A stretch of DNA of 64,000 bases. Origin: Magicicada septendecula (Eukaryota; Arthropoda; Insecta; Hemiptera; Cicadidae). Below the pieces are notes generated by a model. It was not told the origin of the DNA, searched no databases, and saw nothing but the letters and a program-made list of their open reading frames with translations. The stretch lies in assembly GCA_034769895.1 (NCBI GenBank), contig CM068373.1, positions 200,426,134 through 200,490,133 on the forward strand, read 5' to 3'. The position numbers were made by a program, and so were the translations under genes. This document shows, piece after piece, positions 55,684 to 64,000 of the stretch (the stretch's first letter is position 1; each line of letters starts with the position of its first letter).

Positions 55684-55940
55684 TGGCTCCCATGTGTACC
55701 ACCGAAGTAGCTTAGGAGAAGGCAGGGTAGGCTGCCTTACGTGAGCCGTACGGCATACAAGGAATGCAGTGTGGCCAGCACTACGCTTCAGCTGCCCATT
55801 ATTATCCCCAGGATGTTATCCCAGGTACTCATTTCCAACAGGCTGAATCGACCTGGGGGCTGAAAAACGCAATTTGATTTTATGGTGCCGTCCCGGGAAT
55901 CGAACCCGCGACCTCTAGATTAGTAGCCAGATGCCAGACC
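55684..55940 (-). mobile_element. tRNA-related SINE-like copy
   Basis: On the minus strand the 5' part contains GGTTCGATTCCCGGG, a perfect RNA polymerase III B box, 40 bases after a GGTCTGGCATCTGGCTACT A-box-like segment. About 170 bases of unrelated, moderately GC-rich body follow. The tRNA-like part does not close an acceptor stem, so it is not a functional tRNA gene. A tRNA-derived SINE is the best explanation. Confidence 0.55.
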
Positions 55941-57000
55941 AGAAAAAATTTAAAAAGTTGAATATGTGAAATTATACAAAAAAGTTTCTGTAACAACCTC
56001 TCATTAGAAGAAACAAGAAGCTGCTGGTAAGCAATATAATACGCGATTATGTAACACAACATGACGGCACTGTAATCCCACTCCTTGAGCTGTGAATACG
56101 GAAATTACAATAAACAAAGCATATCCAATTAAAAACTAGAGCATCAGAATTTCTTAATTGACCTAGAAACATTATTTGTCACACTAAAACTCATCTTATC
56201 GACGCAATAGTATTTCAACTGTCATATTTTTTCAATAACGTAGTAGAATCCGAGAAATTAAATGATCAGGTTCTAAATATATTTTGTAATTAAAAATCAT
56301 GTCATATATAACGCCCCGATATTTTTAACATATTCATGTGTGAACCCAAAGCGGGAAGAATGAGGTTTTCCAAGTGTTGCAGTTTTGTTTAGTATTGCAG
56401 TTTTATTGTAAAAGTGCGTGATGTCTATTAGATAATTGTATCTTGAAAATCTATAATAGATAATGTAATTATTTATAACCGCTATTCCTGCCTTTGAGGT
56501 TAATTGTGTATTGTTTAAACACTATATAGTTATTTACTGTAAATTAAATGATAATTTTAAAATATATAGATACACATGTTATGATACACATGATATATAT
56601 AGATTGCAACAAAACACAGGATGATGATCTATGAATAAGAATATCACAGCACGGATGACGGACATCAGCATGTTTCAGATAGATTTGTGCAATTTTTGTC
56701 AATTAGATATAAGTTTTGTATTTAGTGACGGATAAGGACTTGTGTATACCAAATTCTTTGTAAATTTTTGCTCTATAATGTCATGTACTTTGTTTGTGAA
56801 AATGTACGCGCGTTCGCGTGTGGTGAACCTTCGTTTTAGTTATCATATTGGCATGAGACTTGGACAGTGAATTATTTATGAAAATAGCTACATTTTCTAT
56901 TTACTCTGTCGTTCTCAGCTATTTTTTAAATGCGGCTTTTTAGTAATTGAAAACTCAACTTTTCACTCATATCTATTGAAGAGTAATAAAAATTCTAGAT
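55941..57000. other. AT-rich non-coding DNA
   Basis: No gene recognised. Confidence 0.5.
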
Positions 57001-57700
57001 AAAATCTAAGCAGGCACTCGCAGAATTATACAAAGATTCGCCTGCAACGCGTCTATCTTTTGTCCAATCTACCACGTAGACAGTTGATTGACCAATCAGA
57101 AACCCCTAATTTTAGTCAGATCCGTCGGTTGTCATGTGTACTTCGGGGCAGTTCATCGGAAGCCGTTGCATAGTGAACGTGTGTTCTTCGTCAAGAGTTT
57201 TTCTTGTTCGAACTGGTTTAATCTAGAGTAACACTAAGTCTTAGGACTCTTTTCGAGTTTGTCGATTAGAACCAAGCGGGTGAACTACTAATTATATTAT
57301 ATTATGTGCTATTAAGTGTTAGTAGAAGATTTTCCGCTTAGGGAGATTTATCGACCTTGATAAATCTTTATTAACGTGGAACACTTCGAGAATAGCCGGA
57401 AGGTGTTTTATTACTTACAAGTAATATACACCGCTTTTTAACGAATATCAGTCTTTGTCACCCTAAGTATCAAAAATTAATAACAGTCAATAATTAATAA
57501 TAACCAATTGCGAGGGACAAAACTAACTACTCGGAAAGTCGTGTGTGAAATCAGTATCAGTGTTATCAGCTTTTCGGCGAACCCTAGCGCGGAGAGAGAG
57601 AGTGTGAGAGCGGAGAGCGGCGGTCATTGCAGAGAGAGGAGCGTAGCAGCGGCGGAGAGGGGACGTCACGCCTAATGTAAAGGAATTCTACGTTCAAGTA
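57001..57700 (+). promoter_or_regulatory. Possible promoter and 5' untranslated region of an unknown gene
   Basis: An ACCAATCAGAAAC (CCAAT-box-like) sequence at about 57,092 is followed by GGCAGTTCATCGG at about 57,148. At 57,585-57,665 there is a purine- and CpG-rich patch (GAGAGAGAG, GCGGCGGAG) and then a possible donor TAATGTAAAG. The composition change is real; the promoter reading is inference and no coding exon follows. Confidence 0.25.
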
Positions 57701-59320
57701 AAATTTACCAAAACTGAACTATATAAATCCTTTCATAATAAATATAATACTATACATGACATTTTCTTCAATTTAAATATATCATGTAAACAATTATTTA
57801 CTTGTGTGATAAATAAATAATTTTTCTACACCTCCAATATAGACTTGTGCGTAATTTATACACACATAACTATCTTATGCGAAAATACTTATTTGTATCG
57901 TCGCAAGATAGACATACATATATACATAGTTAGCCTATAACAAAATGTATTAGAATTTACGAATTTGTTTTTATGTGCTATATATAAAGAATCATCACAC
58001 GGTGTTAAAAATATTGTTATTCTTTATAGTTCGCAGTGTGGAAGGGTAATAGTTTTCATTTATTTATCGTTAACACAATAAAGCAGCGTACCATGTTATA
58101 GCTGTCGACATTTCATTGTGTTCCATGATGCCACGAGGACTGAGACTGACAAAGCAATCATTGTCCCATTTGTGTGCCGCCTACGTTTAGTCGAAAACAA
58201 AATTCTCGCCAGTGAGATTCAATATAACTGTAAAGTAAGGAGACTTGCGTACCACCTTTCGAAGAAAGAATCTTGTAAATAACATCAGTGCGTAAATGCG
58301 CACTATCGAGAAGAGAGAGGACAAGAAAACATTATAAAATAGGTAATAGTTGAATAAAGCACACATAAATTCGATGTTATAACAATCAACATCATTAAAA
58401 TAAGTTATAATATTTGAGCCAATATTGGTGACAAAAAATTGTTTTGCTAACAACGCTGTTGCTTGGCAACACGACTACAGAACATATTCAGTGAGACACG
58501 TACGTTGAATTGGGCTGCTTTTAAATTGTAATGTGTGTAATGTGCGTATAAACCTAATATAGAATCCAACGTTTTCCAATCTTCACTTCTGCTAATAGTT
58601 ATTTGAGGATATTTAATAACGTTTTGTCAAACCTCAAAAGCACATAACGTGTTAAGCGGGTGTTGTACTGTCGTTGTCATACTTTGCATGCTATTTTCAT
58701 TAATATATACGTGTCTAAAACTATGTTGCATGGGTTACGTATACCACAATTGTATGGAACTGCCTTATTTAATAATTCCATCAATTAGTTTTGCATATTA
58801 CTGTGTAAGACTGATAGTTCATCGAGACGTAATGTATAATATTTTCTACAATAATAATTACGTGGATCAATTGCTGCATCGTGTAAAAATGTCAAAGCAC
58901 CCCATGCACAGAACATGTTTGAGTGCGTCTTGTCTATAATGGTACCTTACGTAATAATTGTAATCTGTATTCCCATAACAATGTAATTATCAGGGAAATC
59001 AAGAACTGCTATTGATTTGGAAATAATTTATGACGCTCTGAATATTTTTATTGAAGGTACTTATTCAGTAATATTGACTGCACAGTGCTATTTTGTGATG
59101 AACATCAACTGCAAAGACTAAAACTTGCTCGACACGCTGCTGAAAACTTTGACAAACTCAGCGACAGGAACGTTACTTGGAGTGATCCTGCCACTGTTTA
59201 GTTGTCGATCAGCAGAAGAGTAAGAATTTCTGGGCGCAGGTACTAGACAGTTACAAAACTTGGTGTAGTATTTACCATAGTATCAGCGAGGCGTTTTGCA
59301 CACCAAGAAATCTGTACAAA
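57701..59320. other. Non-coding DNA
   Basis: No gene recognised. Frames of 88 and 96 codons (58453-58187 on minus, 58649-58939 on plus) have no domain or family features. Confidence 0.5.
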
Positions 59321-59895
59321 CATTTTTTTTTCGGCCATCTAAGGACCACATTCCAATATCAATTCTTTACTCTTTGTTCTTTTCTTTTTTCCAATATTCT
59401 TTCATCTTCTCATTGTGCCTCTTCTTCCTCTCTTCAGTCCACTTTGAACCTGCGTCTTTCTCTCTCCTACCCTCGACTCCCTACATTATTAACACTTTTG
59501 CCCGCAAATCTTCTCTTTCAATTGCTTCTTCAGCGTGTATATTATTTTTCTCTAAATCCTTTTGGTCTTCTTTAATCCAACTTAATGTTGCCTTCTTCCC
59601 CCACAGATATTTGAAGATTTGCTTTGTCAACCGATTGTCGTCCATTCTATATAAATATCCAAAAAATAATAGTTTTTTCTCATTGTTTCTCTTATATTTT
59701 CTATACTTTGATATATTTCATCATTCCTTCTTAATTTCCAACCTTCTGAAGTTTTTCGTGGGTCTAATATTTCTCTAAGAATTCGTCTTTCCAATATTTC
59801 TAGTTTGTCTAAATTATAATTCAATGCTAGACATTCAGTTTCATGTAGACATTCTGGCTTCACTACTGAACTGTAATGCCTTATTTTCACTTTTT
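59321..59895 (-). pseudogene. Non-LTR retrotransposon reverse transcriptase C-terminus, 5'-truncated
   Basis: Minus-strand frames read KIRHYSSVVKPECLHETECL, then LEILERRILREILDPRK and RRNDEIYQSI, and after a frameshift a GYLYRMD-like segment and a charged C-terminus. This is the conserved tail of insect non-LTR reverse transcriptases after the catalytic domain. The T-run at 59,321 is the poly(A) tail. It is 5'-truncated and frameshifted, so inactive. The 160-codon plus-strand frame over it is a shadow. A second 3' end is at 39,893. Confidence 0.75.
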
Positions 59896-60789
59896 AGATA
59901 TGCACTTCTTATTGTAAATATCTTTAGTTATACCATATGCCCTTTCCAAAATACATTTTTATTATATATGATGTCAGTGACATTTTTATGATGTCAGATT
60001 ATTACTAATATTTTCTAAAGCGACTAAAGGCTTTGCAGTACATTTCACTGTCTTTTACTTTCTTTTAGCAACGTTATAATTCCAGTATTCAATGTGAGTC
60101 AATCACTGCGGAATTTTAGTACTAACATATTTTTATGAACAGTTTTTATGTTAAGAAAGAACTTAGAAGCATGGAAAAACTTAAACAAATTTTAAGTTTT
60201 AAATTTCGACACCGTGAAAAAAATTTTGAATGATTTTTTTCATATCGACGTTACACTTCTGTACATATTCTACAAGCTCATTTCACTCATTGTAAAGTTC
60301 ATTTGCTTTACTTAAAGCTCATAAGAGATAAGCTAAAGTTTCAGACACTTGTAGTGTTATTTTTCTGATATATTTAGCATTTTTAAATGTTAGCTCATTT
60401 GCATATGAAATTTTTATTTTTTTCGTAGGATATCTATTGTGTTTTAACTACAAAGTTGAGATACTTGCGTGATACTTACTAAACAGTATATTTATTTGAA
60501 GCAATAATATTGTTATTGATTATTTCGGTATATTTATCATAATACATAACATTTCAAAATTTGTTTAAAGTATTTACTTAAAAATCAATAATTGTTTTCC
60601 TATGCTTAATATTTAAGAACAGAAGGGAATTTAAGACGGAAGAGGGATCCATCTTTAATTCATGGGTTTCTTCAGTCATGTTCCTTGCTGTAGTTCTTAA
60701 GTTACTTGCAAATGTAAACGCTATTGTTTAAATATACATTTAAACATACAATTTTAAGACAAAAATTAGAATTTTTAGGAGCTCTTAAA
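59896..60789. other. AT-rich non-coding DNA
   Basis: No gene recognised. Confidence 0.5.
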
Positions 60790-61400
60790 CACCTACGCAG
60801 GTGCGGACACAGCAGCTACTGTCGCTTGAGGCAGCCAAAAAGTCTGCCGTAGGGGAGCACACACTCCCCATTGCCGACCATCGGATCCTCTTCGATGAGA
60901 CAAAGCTTCTGTCGGCGGTGCGTACGTACCTCTCTCGCCCTCATATGGAAATATTTCCGTCCAGATCCAGAAGCATCCTGCGATCATGATGAATGGGCGG
61001 AGTGAAAGCCTGTCATTAAGTACTCTCTGGCATGGTGTGTTGGGAACCTCTAATATGCGTTCTTTTTCCTAATTGGCTGGTGGTGATTTATGAATGTATC
61101 TTAACACTTGGCGAATTTATAAATATAAGTGGTGTTACGGGACTACTAGCCTTCCCAGTCCTATGGTCTCTAACGTGTACCACCCTACGTTAGTGTAGCT
61201 CGATTTTAATACTTAATGATAGCAGTCGATGGTACTGCCGAAACGTTTGGTTTTGAAGAAACATTTGACCATGGACAGACAGCCCGGAAATTAATTTTAA
61301 TAACATTGACTCCGGCCGTGGAAGCCTTCAAAGTGTTTTCTTTTTTGTTTTCAAGTATTTATTTAATAGGTAATTCACTATTACGAAAGTCGGTGATCTG
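60790..61400 (+). pseudogene. Penelope-like element copy G: GIY-YIG tail remnant and 3' end
   Basis: The frame 60801-60989 contains EAAKKSAVGEHTL then HRILFDETKLLSAV, the block that follows the GIY-YIG motif in a large insect Penelope-like family (usually KSAVAEH...ILFxETxVL). The next segment has stops. 61,080-61,320 aligns with copy F on the minus strand at 19,385-19,550 and holds the ribozyme-like end. No GIY-YIG catalytic motif remains. Confidence 0.6.
61205..61255 (+). ncRNA. Decayed hammerhead-like motif, copy G
   Basis: UUAAUGA stands in place of CUGAUGA, followed by a good stem II GCAGU/ACUGC, GAA and ACGUUU. Two core bases are changed, so it should be inactive, but its stem II helps define that of copy F. 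Confidence 0.35.
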
Positions 61401-64000
61401 CAAGAAGTAGGCCTACATATTGGAATATTGTGTTTTTAGAAATTTTAGAATTTTTAGAATATATTAATGTTTTTGATAATATTTAAACGTTTAGAAGAAA
61501 TGTTCACTATAAATTGGCCTTATCAGTTTTTGCTGAGCTGGTTGCTCACAAATCATATCAATATTTCCACCATATTCAAGTCTTGTTCTACAACATCTTG
61601 CCACTGTAGTTTTCCCATGGATGTGTACTGTTCCGAACAGTTAAAGGCTCGGTAACATCCTCATGTAATACACCTAATTGTGCCGTTTCGTTCCAAAGTT
61701 GTCGTCCGATTGGTTGTACATTTTGCCATCAAGCGTCTTAAATAGGAACAAATTGATTAGAAAAATGATAAGAAAAATTGTAAATATAAGCTGGACAGTA
61801 TTAGAAATAAATATCTGAGTAATTGACAGAGTGTTTTTATGGGTCTCAATACAATTTATGAATGTTCAATTGTATTCGGTTCAAACATTTCCACCACCAA
61901 ACTACCTCGAATCCATAGTCAGTCATATATTATATTATTTACCTAGGCCTACATTGTACAGTCAGGTTACAATATTGATAGTAGCCTCTGTGGAAATATT
62001 GTCTACATGGCCAACCTAATGCGTTCCCAGACAAATATAAATAAAAAATAGAGATTTTCAGTTATGTAAGAAACCTTTCACACACGTTGCGTCGAGTCAT
62101 TGAGTGGTCGTTTGTATATGGTGTAGATTTTGCGCGCGCGTGTGTTCTCTGTTTTCTTAGAATTGAACTTACCGTCGTAGATATGATGAACGTACAGCCG
62201 TTATTTATCCGTTGCCCTGCGAGTTTGCTGAAATATCATGTTTCTCTCTCCGTATATTTGTAATAACTTTCTCTTATAGTTTGCTAGATATATAGATTTT
62301 GTGTTTGGGTATCCTTCTCAGGCTCGTATTTTATTATGGGAAAACAACTCGTACATTACATTTTTTGAATTTGCGTTGTTTTGTAGTTAATATAACTACA
62401 ATCCTTTTAAAAATGTTTGCAAATTGGTCTACGTTTAGAAGGCAAGAGAAATTATATTGTTGGCGGAAGTCATGTTCTGTGCAAATCTGTAATACTAAAC
62501 ACAACGTTTATTGTGTGAGTATTTATTCTTAATACATATTGGTATTACATGACTAGTTTGACATACAAAAATATGTTCAAAATTTTCAAATTTTGTTTCT
62601 AATTCTTCGTAACTCTAAGTACTAGTCACTGACAATTGTAAATTATTGTGTGGTTCATCTGTTGCTAGCGACTTGCTTTACTTATTGAGACGGTAATAAT
62701 TAGTTTACTTTTTTTTTGCGCATTACGTTGGCTGTGATTGTACAAACGGAAAGTTAAAGAACAGTTTCATACAGCTGTTTATTGTAGTCTGTGTTGTCTA
62801 AACTTAATTACAATTTAAAATTTCTCTGAGTTAACATACTTGAATCTTATTGTTTTAACACGGAGATCCATGCAATCGTCGTAGATTTGTGTTCAGAGCA
62901 GGTATAGGATTCTGTACTGTGGAAAGTACACATCACAAGAAATTTTATTTTAGGTAATTTAGAATAATGAATAATGTCAAATGATGAAAGGGGTATTGGT
63001 AAACACACTGAAATAAGAGGAACGCTAATGGAAAGCAGAAGAAGTAGAAAAACTGAATTATTAGAAACTTAAGCAAGAATCAAAGGACATTAGGACGTTA
63101 ATACAGGGGCATAACTGAAGCAAAAACATCTCGTTGCAAAGCTATGGCAAGGTTACTTAATACACAATTTACTACAGAATCTGACAAAAAAAATTAATGT
63201 TTACAAAAATTTGTGAAGTTGAAGAATAATGTTGATAAAATATTTTTTGAATTACAAAAGTCAATTGCAAATATGACGGAGCAAATTAAAAGTTAAGTAG
63301 TACATGTCTACACGGCTACAATATAAGTCTATTAGCTACAATCTAATGTACACACTAATTTGTTAAACTACAATCCCAGTAGTAAGAATATGTCGATTTA
63401 TTGACTCAAAACACGTTAAAGCTTTTATAAATATATTAAACTTATAAAACTTAAAAAAATTTTGAATATCATTTGGGTTAGAAAAAAATTCAATAACAAT
63501 GACAACAAGAAAAAAACTACTAATCCAATAACAAATCAAACGCTAACTAATAATTTATTATATTTACAAATTAAAAATAATTTATTTTAATTTTTTTTTA
63601 CTAATCAGGTGATTATTAATAATCTTTATTAATAACGGTAATTAAGATTAGTCAACATTAATGATTATTAGATTTCGATTATTGGAATCACTATTTTCAA
63701 CTTATTGATTTGGATGCCGGTTATGTAAATTGGATAATTTGAATATCAACTCTTATATCAATTAAACCATATTCAGCATTTGCAAATAACATATCATGTT
63801 ATTTGTAATTATTAAATTTAAACGTTAATAATTTTTAACGTTAGTAATCTTCATCCAAAATCCACTCCACACGTTATTTTCTACAGCACTGATTGTATTA
63901 CCTTTTTGCAAATGTTGTAATTTAACCTGAATTTTAGTTTAAAATATAGATGTGTCACGACGAATCACCATAACAAAAATAAAGTATGGTGAACAGTTAC
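61401..64000. other. AT-rich non-coding DNA to the window end
   Basis: No ORF above 77 codons and no repeat recognised. From about 63,400 the sequence becomes extremely AT-rich. Confidence 0.55.

Noticed and set aside
55870-55940. Functional tRNA gene on the minus strand
   Set aside because: A B box and weak A box are present but the acceptor stem does not pair; a SINE head fits better.
59296-59778. 160-codon plus-strand frame rich in Phe/Ser/Leu
   Set aside because: Antisense of the non-LTR reverse transcriptase fragment.

Overview
The window looks like a piece of an AT-rich, repeat-laden arthropod (probably insect) genome. The evidence is eukaryotic: TATA boxes paired with TCAGT-type initiators about 30 bases downstream, splice-site-bounded candidate exons, (GT)n and (AT)n microsatellites, and a mixture of animal transposon families (Penelope-like, hAT, pogo/Tigger-like, Helitron, a DD82E-type IS630/Tc1-related transposon, non-LTR, SINE-like). 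Nothing in it resembles a bacterial genome. I cannot name the species.

1-11,100: a virus-like or transposon-like element built around an intact 1,211-residue family B DNA polymerase (2580-6215). Its promoter and first 217 codons lie in an inverted repeat of about 1.6 kb per arm, mirrored around a GC-rich hairpin at 1601-1629. A second, divergently transcribed polymerase start therefore sits at 650-1, but it carries a stop codon. Downstream are a 1.9-kb TIR element filled with an exact 107-bp satellite, two small ORFs (8588-8833 and around 9351-9657), duplicated AT-rich blocks, and a GC-rich right end with a 7-bp repeat and four TGACGTCA palindromes. No capsid, packaging ATPase, protease or integrase was seen.

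11,100-19,400: mostly intergenic or intronic DNA. Four splice-bounded segments (11717, 12660, 13542, 17360) fit together in phase as a possible host gene with one in-frame TGA. 19,400-24,050: degraded mobile DNA (Penelope-like 3' end, pogo/Tigger-like transposase, Helitron helicase C-terminus, C-terminal half of a DD82E-type transposase). 28,190-30,700: an internally deleted hAT element, followed by a 245-bp repeat that recurs at 34,190.

35,230-43,260: Penelope-like elements, three of them in a cluster that includes a head-to-head dimer, most ending in hammerhead-ribozyme-like motifs. Next to them are a possible heat-shock-type promoter and a nearly complete DD82E transposon with TIRs and TA duplications, broken by one frameshift. 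43,628-43,970 is a clean hAT MITE. 53,930-55,573 is a foldback-type element with 600-bp inverted repeats around a cysteine-rich ORF. The rest (44-54 kb, 56-59 kb, 61.4-64 kb) holds no gene I can support apart from a SINE-like copy, a non-LTR reverse transcriptase fragment and another Penelope-like 3' end.

The strongest candidates for something little described are the head-to-head polymerase element with its small companion ORFs and the foldback element with a CXC-like ORF. The set of hammerhead-bearing Penelope fragments is the clearest RNA signal.
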